From an uncultured Flavobacteriales bacterium (GTDB lineage Bacteria; Bacteroidota; Bacteroidia; Flavobacteriales; Schleiferiaceae), in NCBI GenBank assembly GCA_905478295.1, contig CAJQHZ010000020.1:91095-155094 (forward strand): a stretch of DNA of 64,000 bases, written 5' to 3'. The notes below the pieces were generated by a model that was not told the origin of the DNA, did not search any database, and saw only the letters and a program-made list of their open reading frames with translations. A program made the position numbers and the translations under genes. Below are positions 29,401 to 36,896 of the stretch, piece after piece. The first letter of the stretch is position 1; each line of letters begins with the position of its first letter.

Positions 29401-30954
29401 TTACTTGACCAACTCTACCTCTAACTCTTCCAAAGACTTTCCTTTTGTCTCAGGCAATAGTCGGACGATACATAGGAGCCCAATGAAGGCGAAAATGCCA
29501 TAAATCATAAACGTCGCCGCACTTCCAAGCGAGGAAAGTTCCCAAGGAAAAACGAATTGTACCAGCGCGGAGACTCCGGAATTTATGAAGCCGACAAACG
29601 AAATAGCAATTCCACGAATTTTAAGTGGAAACAATTCGGAAAAAAGAACCCACATTACGGGACCTAAGGAAACGGCAAAGCAAGCTACAAAACCGATGAT
29701 ACCTACTAGAATAAGGGTAGGGTTCATTTGTATTGCGGCTTTAATCAATTCGCTCTCGTACATTTTCGCTTGTTCCATTCCTAGAACCTCTTGCAAAGCC
29801 GATTTATAGGCAACATCATTAGTGAATTGCTCATCGATAAGGGGTGTCAGACTTTCCTGTACGACAACATCTAAAGAAGCGACCTGGTTGGCGCCTAAGG
29901 TATAGGTAGCTGAGCTGAATCCGTATGAAAGCAAAGCCATAAACAATACTATTCCAGAGACACCTGCAACGAGCAATGGCTTACGGCCTAATCGGTCTAT
30001 GAGTGCCATGGCAATTATGGTAAAAAGGAGATTGGTAATACCTACGAGCACGGCTTGAATAAACGAGGCATTAGTGCCTATACCGGATTGCTCGAAGATC
30101 ATGGGTGCATAAAAGAATACCGCATTTATACCCGTGATTTGCTGCAAGACCGATACGACGATGCCGATGGTTAGTACTAATCTCATAGCGGGCTTAAATA
30201 ATTCGCTAAGAGGTGTTTTTTTGGCGCCTTTCACATCACTTAAAGCCTTTTGAATAGCCGTAATCTCTTCTGAAGTTTCCTCAATGGAAATGAACTTATG
30301 TAAAACTGCAGTGGCTCTTGACTCATCGCCCTTACTCATAAGCCATCTTGGACTGTTTGGGACACTAAACAACGCTAAAAAGTAAACGATCGCAGGAAGC
30401 GCTTCAATACCTAACATCCAGCGCCAGTTGTGTGCAACTAGCCCGTAGGTAGATACCCAGCTTGATGTTGAATCGGCCAACGATAAGATGTAATAATTTG
30501 AGAAGAATGCGATGGTAATTCCAAGGACGATATTCAATTGATTAAACGAAACCAGTCGGCCGCGTTTGCTAGCAGGGGCTATTTCAGCTATATACATGGG
30601 TGCAACAATCAAAGAGGCTCCAACACCCAATCCGCCCAGCATACGGAAGAGTAAGAAAGAGGTAAAGCCCGAGGCGAATGCAGACCCTATGGCGCTGACG
30701 GTGAAAATTAACGCACAGAATTTCAGTACTAGTTTTCGGCCCAATTTATCGCTCAAGGGACCAGAGATCATCATTGCTAAAGCAGCAACAATGGTTAAAG
30801 AACTGACAGACAAACCGAGCTGAAGGTCGGTCAGATTAAAATCTATTTGAATGAATTTATTGACTCCTGATATGACCGATGCATCGAATCCCATAAGAAA
30901 GCCGCCAAGTGCAACTGTTAGTGCTATACGTGTAGTGTATCCCGCTTGATTCAT
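29401..30954 (-). CDS. MFS sugar porter
   Basis: Major facilitator superfamily transporter of the sugar-porter family, probably sugar-H+ symport across the inner membrane. The 517-residue protein has twelve helices; signatures are DKLGRK near residue 70, the SKRGR loop near 130, NSPRWLMSKG near 205, QQITGINAVFFYAP near 270, DRLGRKPLL near 325, and PETKGKSLEELE at the end. An unusual 70-residue soluble loop (VQESLTPLIDEQFTND and following) interrupts the C-terminal half between helices 9 and 10. It follows the GH16 gene by 13 bases, so it probably imports glucans or glucose released by that enzyme. Confidence 0.92.
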   Translation of the reverse strand: MNQAGYTTRIALTVALGGFLMGFDASVISGVNKFIQIDFNLTDLQLGLSVSSLTIVAALAMMISGPLSDKLGRKLVLKFCALIFTVSAIGSAFASGFTSFLLFRMLGGLGVGASLIVAPMYIAEIAPASKRGRLVSFNQLNIVLGITIAFFSNYYILSLADSTSSWVSTYGLVAHNWRWMLGIEALPAIVYFLALFSVPNSPRWLMSKGDESRATAVLHKFISIEETSEEITAIQKALSDVKGAKKTPLSELFKPAMRLVLTIGIVVSVLQQITGINAVFFYAPMIFEQSGIGTNASFIQAVLVGITNLLFTIIAMALIDRLGRKPLLVAGVSGIVLFMALLSYGFSSATYTLGANQVASLDVVVQESLTPLIDEQFTNDVAYKSALQEVLGMEQAKMYESELIKAAIQMNPTLILVGIIGFVACFAVSLGPVMWVLFSELFPLKIRGIAISFVGFINSGVSALVQFVFPWELSSLGSAATFMIYGIFAFIGLLCIVRLLPETKGKSLEELEVELVK

Positions 30955-30967
30955 AACAATGTCCGTA

Positions 30968-31834
30968 TTAGTTTCGTTTTTCGTGCTTGACCCAATCGAC
31001 CTCCATAGTCCAGGGTGCGGTCATATCTGAATCAGTGATTTTAGCATAATTAAGTATGGCGAACATGGGCTCAGAATAGGTTGCGCCCATACCGATATTT
31101 CTATAAATTTCATTGCCATCTAAACGATAGACGAGGTCATCGTCTTCCCATTCGACGCTATATTCATGGTACTCCGTTAGTGTCGTTTCTGTGTTTTTTC
31201 GTGCACTCCACCAATCGCCTTTATCACATGAGTCTAAACTCACTATCGCACCGGAGGTGAATTCTGTAGCGGTATAATCGCCATGGTGTTCGAAAATGTC
31301 AATTTCACCAGAGCCATATAAGGGCCAACATACGTTTTCATTTTCTTCTTGAACAGGACTTTCATTGTTCTGTGCACCTAGAATCCACCAGGCCGGAAAT
31401 TGACTGGGTTCTCCGCTGGTGTGCAGTTTAAGTCGTGCGGTCCATTTTCCTTGAATAAATTCTTTGCGATTCTTCGAGCAGATTCGACCTGCAACGTAAA
31501 CTGTTGGCGGATGAGGATTTCCGAATTTATCGTAGGTGTCACTGCTTATTGGGGTATCAAGCTTGACCACCCGGATTTTCAATGAACCGTTACTTACCTC
31601 TCTAGTGTTGTATAACCCGTCAGGAACATATGCGTGGGTTTCGTTATTCACCCAGATGCGCTGATCTTGCCAATTTTCGGCGTTAAAATGATCGAAATCA
31701 TCAAAGAAATCGATGCTCCATACATTTTCATCCGTTTGATGACTGTTTTCTTGTTGCTGGGTACAACCGACTGTTGAAGCCAGGCACCCAATGAAAAGAA
31801 GGCGGGAGATAGTAGTGTAGGCAGTTCTAGGCAT
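30968..31834 (-). CDS. GH16-family beta-glucanase lipoprotein
   Basis: A 288-residue surface or periplasmic glycoside hydrolase. The start at 31834 gives a proper signal peptide with a lipobox (STVGC near residue 22); the frame can begin 63 bases earlier but that adds a polar leader. The GH16 catalytic motif ExDxxE is present as GEIDIFEHHG, with both glutamates and the central Asp. Other GH16 patterns are FPAWWILG, EYHEYSVEWEDDDLVYRLDG and the closing MEVDWVKHEK. Likely substrates are laminarin-type beta-1,3-glucan or agar-type galactans; laminarin is favoured by the sugar porter downstream, by inference. Confidence 0.9.
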   Translation of the reverse strand: MPRTAYTTISRLLFIGCLASTVGCTQQQENSHQTDENVWSIDFFDDFDHFNAENWQDQRIWVNNETHAYVPDGLYNTREVSNGSLKIRVVKLDTPISSDTYDKFGNPHPPTVYVAGRICSKNRKEFIQGKWTARLKLHTSGEPSQFPAWWILGAQNNESPVQEENENVCWPLYGSGEIDIFEHHGDYTATEFTSGAIVSLDSCDKGDWWSARKNTETTLTEYHEYSVEWEDDDLVYRLDGNEIYRNIGMGATYSEPMFAILNYAKITDSDMTAPWTMEVDWVKHEKRN

Positions 31835-31924
31835 GCGTAAAGTGTGTTTAGACTTCTGCACAATATACCCACGAAAAAGAGAATATACCCTAGACAAATA
31901 CAGGACTAAGGGTCAGTGTGCCCT

Positions 31925-33625
31925 TTAATGCATTCGAATTCCAGTAGCCATCAGTTCGAGTGTAGTTTGTCCATTGAAGTCATTTTCTACGACGCTGGCT
32001 AAAACATCACAAGGTTGCCCAGAGGCTAGTGCTGTTGCAAGATGACCTTCGCCAAAAGAAATCCCGTTGATTGAGCCGCTGCCGTTTAAAGGCTTGAGGT
32101 GCAGTTTCAGGTGCTTAGAATCGGCGCCTACCGCCCGTGTATTGCCTGCGTTAACAAGGTCTTTAAAAAGAAAAACTGGAGCTTCGTTTTCGGGTCCATG
32201 GGGGGCCAGTTGGCGAAGAATAGCGTAGAATCGGTCCGTTATGATATCGATGTTGGCTTCGGCGTCGTATAAGAAAATTCGCTGTTTCTTTTCCTCGGTT
32301 AAATGGGCTGTGACGTATGCCTCAAAAGCTTTTTTAAAGTGGGGCAATTGGGCTTCATCAAGGGTCATTCCAGCTGCATATTTATGCCCGCCGAATTGCA
32401 GTAAATGGGATTCGCAAGCTTTCAGCGCATCGTAAACGTCAAAATCTAAAACGCTTCGAGCAGAACCGGCAAGGACTTCGCCGCTTTTAGTGAGGATGAT
32501 GGTCGGGCGGTAATAGTGTTCGACCATTTTTGAGGCGACGATGCCTACCACGCCTTTGTGCCAATGCGGTGCATACAGGACCGTGGAATTTGGAAAAGAC
32601 GCTGCATCTAATAACGCTTTCGCTTCTTCGAAGATGTCCGCTTGGGTGGACCGGCGATCGGTATTGAAATCGTTGATGGCATTGGCCAATGTATCCTGGT
32701 CCTCTTTGTTCTTTGAGCGGAGTAATTCTACGGCTCGAAGACCACTTTCCATTCGGCCAGCGGCGTTAATTCGCGGGCCTATTGAAAAGCCTATATCACG
32801 AAAGGAAAGGGTTTCAGGGCGCTTATTTGCCGCTTCGAGCAGGCTCAAAAAGCCTGGACGGCACTGACTGGCTCGCAAACGCTCCAATCCGTAATGCGCT
32901 AAAATTCTATTTTCTCCTGTAACGTGAACGATGTCCGCGGCAATGGAAACGGCACAGAGGTCTAAGAGTGGGTAGAGGTAAGGTTCGTGCGGGAGTCCCC
33001 AGCGTTCACAAAGGGCTTGACAGAGTTTGAAACCTACGCCGCAAGCGGAGAGTTCTTTGTAGGGATACAGGCAATCGGGTCTTTTCGGATCTAGCACCGC
33101 GTATGCTTTCGGGAGGGTTTCTTCCGGGCGGTGGTGATCGCAGACAATCACGTCTATGCCCAAGCTTCGTGCATGTGCAATCTGGTCAAAAGCTTTAATA
33201 CCACAATCCAAAGCGATCAGAAGCGTGATGCCTAATTCAGCTGCTAGGTTGATTCCGTCGAAGGATAATCCATAGCCTTCTTTGTAACGATCGGGGATGT
33301 ATGCTTCAATAGGAAATTTTCCTTCGAGAAAGTCGCACATTAAAGCCACTGAGGTGGTGCCGTCCACATCGTAATCGCCATAAATCATGACGTTTTCTTG
33401 TTTTAGACGCGCCTGTTCAATGCGTTCCACGGCACGCTCCATGTCCATCATTCGATAGGGGTCGTGCAGGTGGTTGAGGTTGGGCCTGAAAAAGGATTTT
33501 GCAGCTTCAAAAGAGTCTACCCCTCGAGCTACGAGCAATGCTGCAAGCAAGGGGTCTTTTGTGACCGCTGCGGCGAGCATCTTAACCGCGCCAGGGTTGG
33601 GCTGTGGTTTTTGACGCCACACCAT
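31925..33625 (-). CDS. recJ: Single-stranded-DNA-specific exonuclease RecJ
   Basis: 5'-3' ssDNA exonuclease of the RecF pathway and mismatch repair. The 566-residue protein has DHH-family motifs: MIYGDYDVDGTTSVALM near residue 80, LIALDCGIKAFD near 136, VIVCDHHRPEE near 155, then the DHHA1 part with GPRINAAGRMESG near 280 and QFGGHKYAAGMTL near 400, and a C-terminal OB-like domain. Full length. Its ATG shares a base with the stop of the upstream DAHP synthase gene. Confidence 0.97.
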   Translation of the reverse strand: MVWRQKPQPNPGAVKMLAAAVTKDPLLAALLVARGVDSFEAAKSFFRPNLNHLHDPYRMMDMERAVERIEQARLKQENVMIYGDYDVDGTTSVALMCDFLEGKFPIEAYIPDRYKEGYGLSFDGINLAAELGITLLIALDCGIKAFDQIAHARSLGIDVIVCDHHRPEETLPKAYAVLDPKRPDCLYPYKELSACGVGFKLCQALCERWGLPHEPYLYPLLDLCAVSIAADIVHVTGENRILAHYGLERLRASQCRPGFLSLLEAANKRPETLSFRDIGFSIGPRINAAGRMESGLRAVELLRSKNKEDQDTLANAINDFNTDRRSTQADIFEEAKALLDAASFPNSTVLYAPHWHKGVVGIVASKMVEHYYRPTIILTKSGEVLAGSARSVLDFDVYDALKACESHLLQFGGHKYAAGMTLDEAQLPHFKKAFEAYVTAHLTEEKKQRIFLYDAEANIDIITDRFYAILRQLAPHGPENEAPVFLFKDLVNAGNTRAVGADSKHLKLHLKPLNGSGSINGISFGEGHLATALASGQPCDVLASVVENDFNGQTTLELMATGIRMH

Positions 33626-34710
33626 TACTTTGTCTTTTTGATCAACGAGGTTTGTAGCTCAACGCTGTATTTGTGAATGGTTGAGAACAACTCTTTTAAG
33701 AAGGCATCGGAGAGCCCAGCTTCGCTTCCGTCACTGTGTTCTTCAACGAGTTTCATCCAACGTTTCATGTGGAAAATGCTCATCCCTTCACGTTCTTTAA
33801 TGTTAGCGATATCTTCAACGATGTGCATGCGTTTTCGAAGTACATCGACGATTTGTGCATCTAATTGGTCCAATTCTGAGCGCAACTGCGCCAATTCTTC
33901 ATTGGTGAGAATAGGGACATCGCTGTGAAATTTTAACTTTTTCATGAGTTGCCCCACTGCTTCTGGACTGATCTGTTGACGGGCGTCGCTCAAGGCATCG
34001 TCTGGGCTAACATGACTTTCAATCATCAGACCGTCCATGCCTAAATCCATGGCTACCTGGCTTACCTCGCTTACAAGACCGCGGTCGCCGGCAATGTGGC
34101 TCGGGTCGCAGATGATTTTAATTTCGGGTAACAGTGCGCGTAAATCGAAACTGTGCTGCCAATCGGGCGCATTTCTATACATGCTTTTCGACGATGAAAA
34201 GAATCCTCTATGTACCGCAGCGACATGGCTAATTCCTAAATTCCGGAAACGCTCTATTGCCCCTGCCCATAATCCGATTTCAGCATGAATAGGGTTTTTT
34301 ACAAGCACGGGAATGTTTACGCCGCGCAGCGCTTCTGCAATTTCTTGAACATAAAATGGATTCACAGTCGTACGCGCACCAATCCAGAGCACATCCACTC
34401 CCGCTTTTAAGGCGATTTCAACGTGTTGTGCATTTGCGACTTCAGTGGTAACAGGTGTATTGATGGCACGACCGGCATCGATCAACCACTGCATCGCTTC
34501 GGCACCAACGCCTTCAAAGCTTCCAGGTTTAGTTCTGGGTTTCCAGACCCCACCGCGCAATAAACTTATCGGCGTATGCGCTTTTAACTGCCTAGCAGTG
34601 ACCAGCACCTGTTCCGGCGTTTCTACAGAACACGGTCCAGAAATGAGTAAAGGCGAATGGGTGGGTTGATCCATCCAATTCGTAATAGATTGTATGCTGG
34701 CTTTTGTCAT
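33625..34710 (-). CDS. Bifunctional DAHP synthase / chorismate mutase
   Basis: First enzyme of the shikimate pathway fused to a type II (AroQ) chorismate mutase. Residues 1-265 are the KDPG-type DAHP synthase: LISGPCSVETPEQVL near 22, LLRGGVWKPRTKPGSFEGVG near 50, LVKNPIHAEIGLWAGAIERF near 145, IICDPSHIAGDRGL near 205. Residues 270-361 are the helical mutase (LRSELDQLDAQIVDVLRKRMHIVEDIANIKEREGM split over one helix). Such C-terminal fusions are usual in Bacteroidota. Feedback control by prephenate through the mutase domain is known for related enzymes. It is located between rsmI and recJ. Confidence 0.93.
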   Translation of the reverse strand: MTKASIQSITNWMDQPTHSPLLISGPCSVETPEQVLVTARQLKAHTPISLLRGGVWKPRTKPGSFEGVGAEAMQWLIDAGRAINTPVTTEVANAQHVEIALKAGVDVLWIGARTTVNPFYVQEIAEALRGVNIPVLVKNPIHAEIGLWAGAIERFRNLGISHVAAVHRGFFSSSKSMYRNAPDWQHSFDLRALLPEIKIICDPSHIAGDRGLVSEVSQVAMDLGMDGLMIESHVSPDDALSDARQQISPEAVGQLMKKLKFHSDVPILTNEELAQLRSELDQLDAQIVDVLRKRMHIVEDIANIKEREGMSIFHMKRWMKLVEEHSDGSEAGLSDAFLKELFSTIHKYSVELQTSLIKKTK

Positions 34711-34748
34711 ATTTGTATAACGCTAAACAGCGGTAGTTGTTGCAGAAA

Positions 34749-35420
34749 TTACGCGCCAATACAAAGGACCAATTCTCCTTTCAATCCACCGCGCTCTTCT
34801 ACTACTGCTAATACTTCAGCTGCAGTTCCCCGTAGGGTTTCTTCAAACTTTTTTGAAATCTCACGACTGATAGTTACTGGACGTTCACTTCCGCAATATT
34901 CAACGATCTGACCTAAGGTCTTAATGATTTTGTGCGGGCTCTCATACAGCACTACAGTTCGGTCTGAAGCAGCTATTTTTTCAAATTTAGTTTGTCTTCC
35001 TTTTTTAGGCGGTAGGAAACCTTCAAAATAGAAGGTATCGCAAGGTAAACCACTGCTTACTAATGCAGGAACGAAGGCTGTTGCTCCAGGCAGCGTAATG
35101 ATTTCAATACCCGCGGCGGCGGCGGCACGTATCAATAAAAACCCGGGATCGCTAATGCCTGGGGTCCCGGCGTCGCTGACTAAAGCGATGTTTGCGCCGC
35201 CTGCTAATTGGTTCACAAATCGGTCAACGACTTTGTGTTCGTTGTGCATGTGAAAGGACTGCTTCGGCGTCGAAATGTCGTAATGGCTGGTCAACTTCCC
35301 GGTCGTGCGTGTGTCTTCCGCAAGGATGAGGTCCGATGCTTTCAGCACCTTAATGGCACGAAACGTCATGTCCTCTAAATTGCCCACCGGCGTGGGAACC
35401 ACATAAAGTATCCCGGTCAT
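34749..35420 (-). CDS. rsmI: 16S rRNA (cytidine-1402-2'-O)-methyltransferase RsmI
   Basis: Methylates the ribose of C1402 in the decoding centre. The 223-residue protein carries the tetrapyrrole-methylase fold with YVVPTPVGNLEDMTFRAIKVL at the N-terminus, ILAEDTRTTGKL near residue 32, LVSDAGTPGISDPGF near 80, and YFEGFLPPKKGRQTKFE near 128, all RsmI-typical. It lacks the C-terminal extension of the E. coli enzyme, giving a shorter protein common in Bacteroidota. It begins one base after the upstream acidic-protein gene. Confidence 0.95.
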   Translation of the reverse strand: MTGILYVVPTPVGNLEDMTFRAIKVLKASDLILAEDTRTTGKLTSHYDISTPKQSFHMHNEHKVVDRFVNQLAGGANIALVSDAGTPGISDPGFLLIRAAAAAGIEIITLPGATAFVPALVSSGLPCDTFYFEGFLPPKKGRQTKFEKIAASDRTVVLYESPHKIIKTLGQIVEYCGSERPVTISREISKKFEETLRGTAAEVLAVVEERGGLKGELVLCIGA

Positions 35421-35421
35421 T

Positions 35422-36249
35422 TTAGTTAAATTTTGTGGAAACGGCAGTCATGAATCGCTCCGCCATCTCTTCTTGCTGGTCCCATTTGTATTCTGGCGCC
35501 ACGTACGTCTCGATGAATGCTGTTGCCTCATCGAGCGAGCTGAGGGTGTTCAATTGGCTAACGACTCTATTAAAATCTTCTTGATTGCCTTCAAAGAGTG
35601 CTTTGACAAATCCGATTCTATCGTTCAGTCCAAATTTCAAGACCTTTTGCGCAAAGCGGTCATTCAAACTTTTAGATGTGCCGCTTTGCTGCGCACTTTC
35701 TGAAAGTGTGGTTTTTTCTTCAGAAACAGGGCTTTCTTTTTGTGGCAAAGGAGCCTCATCAAGAGGAAGCGTGTCGGTATGCTCAATACCGGCTTCAGCA
35801 TCTCGAGTCTTAATTTCTTTTTGAGGTATTGCCTCTTCAGTGAGCGATTCTTTCACAACTAATTTGAGGGCCTCTAAATCTTCTGATTCTGCAGGCACTT
35901 CAGGACTTAGATCAAGCTCAGGTTCCTCGCTTGCAGATGGAATTTCTAATTGAATAGGTTCAGGAGACGCTAGCGGATTTGCTTGTTCTTCTTCCGCGCT
36001 AACCTTTGGAGTTTCATTTTCAGCGGTTTGTGCTGTCAATTGCGATTCAAGGGCAGCATGCATATTTTCTTCAACGCGCTCGAGCTGCTTCCGCATTTCG
36101 GATTCCATTTCAGCGAGTTTAAATTTCTGGTACAATTCCAACAACGTCGCTGCTGCCTCACGGTCCGATTTCTCGCCGATGTGTAGTGCAAAAGCAGTTA
36201 ATTCTTGTTCTAATTCTTTTCTGCTGGGTGTAGGGCTTTGGCTCTGCAT
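35422..36249 (-). CDS. Conserved protein with acidic linker and C-terminal Bacteroidota-type domain
   Basis: I do not recognise a named family. The 275-residue protein has a helical, possibly coiled-coil N-terminus (residues 1-70, AALLLEL-type heptads and MESEMRKQLERVEENM), a 120-residue low-complexity stretch rich in Glu, Pro and Ser (about 75-195), and an 80-residue C-terminal domain (SLNDRFAQ ... NDRIGFVKALFEGNQEDFNRVV ... FIETYVAPEYKWDQ ... ERFMTAV). I recall this last block in unnamed Bacteroidota proteins beside tdk and rsmI. No signal peptide or membrane helix. It is divergent from tdk, with 47 bases between starts. Confidence 0.75.
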   Translation of the reverse strand: MQSQSPTPSRKELEQELTAFALHIGEKSDREAAATLLELYQKFKLAEMESEMRKQLERVEENMHAALESQLTAQTAENETPKVSAEEEQANPLASPEPIQLEIPSASEEPELDLSPEVPAESEDLEALKLVVKESLTEEAIPQKEIKTRDAEAGIEHTDTLPLDEAPLPQKESPVSEEKTTLSESAQQSGTSKSLNDRFAQKVLKFGLNDRIGFVKALFEGNQEDFNRVVSQLNTLSSLDEATAFIETYVAPEYKWDQQEEMAERFMTAVSTKFN

Positions 36250-36296
36250 CTTATTATCTACCTTTAATGCCTTGAATGTAGCACGAAAGTCCCCTC

Positions 36297-36896
36297 ATGT
36301 TTCAACCTGGAGTAGAATTTAACCAACAATTAGGCGGCTGGATCGAAGTCGTCTGTGGTCCTATGTTTAGCGGTAAAACCGAAGAGTTGATCCGTCGCAT
36401 GCGTCGTGCACAGATTGCAGGCCAAAAAGTGGAGATTTTCAAACCTGTTTCAGACGTTCGTTACGACGATGAAGAGGTGGTCAGTCACGATAAAAATTCA
36501 ATTCCTTCGATGCCCGTAGAGAGTTCTTCGAACATGCTTTTACTCGCGGACGATGTGCAGGTAGTGGGCATTGATGAAGCTCAATTTTTTGACGATGGTA
36601 TTGTGGAAGTAGTAAATACCCTAGCTAATCAAGGAAAGCGTGTGGTCATTGCGGGTTTAGATAAGGATTTTAAGGGCCGCCCTTTTGGTCCTATGCCCCA
36701 GCTGCTCGCAACCGCCGAATATGTCACGAAACTCCACGCCATTTGCCGCAGAACGGGCGGCCCCGCTCACTTCTCGTATAGAAAAGTTGCTGGAGACCAA
36801 ACGTTCATGCTGGGTGAAACCGGCGAATATGAGCCAGTGAGCAGGACCATATACAACCAATTGAATAACGCAAGAGGTGCTTCTGAAAGCGATTGA
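36297..36896 (+). CDS. tdk: Thymidine kinase (type II)
   Basis: Phosphorylates thymidine in the salvage pathway. The 199-residue protein shows the P-loop CGPMFSGKTEELIRRMRRA near residue 20, VSHDKNSI, the Walker-B-like GIDEAQFF near 94 and the lasso loop ICRRTGGPAHFSYRK near 150. Type II enzymes usually have four zinc cysteines; here only the Cys of ICRR remains, the partner positions being Thr and Ser (as far as visible). This pattern is familiar for Bacteroidota TdK. The stop lies 20 bases inside the following murF-alr gene. Confidence 0.94.
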   Translation: MFQPGVEFNQQLGGWIEVVCGPMFSGKTEELIRRMRRAQIAGQKVEIFKPVSDVRYDDEEVVSHDKNSIPSMPVESSSNMLLLADDVQVVGIDEAQFFDDGIVEVVNTLANQGKRVVIAGLDKDFKGRPFGPMPQLLATAEYVTKLHAICRRTGGPAHFSYRKVAGDQTFMLGETGEYEPVSRTIYNQLNNARGASESD

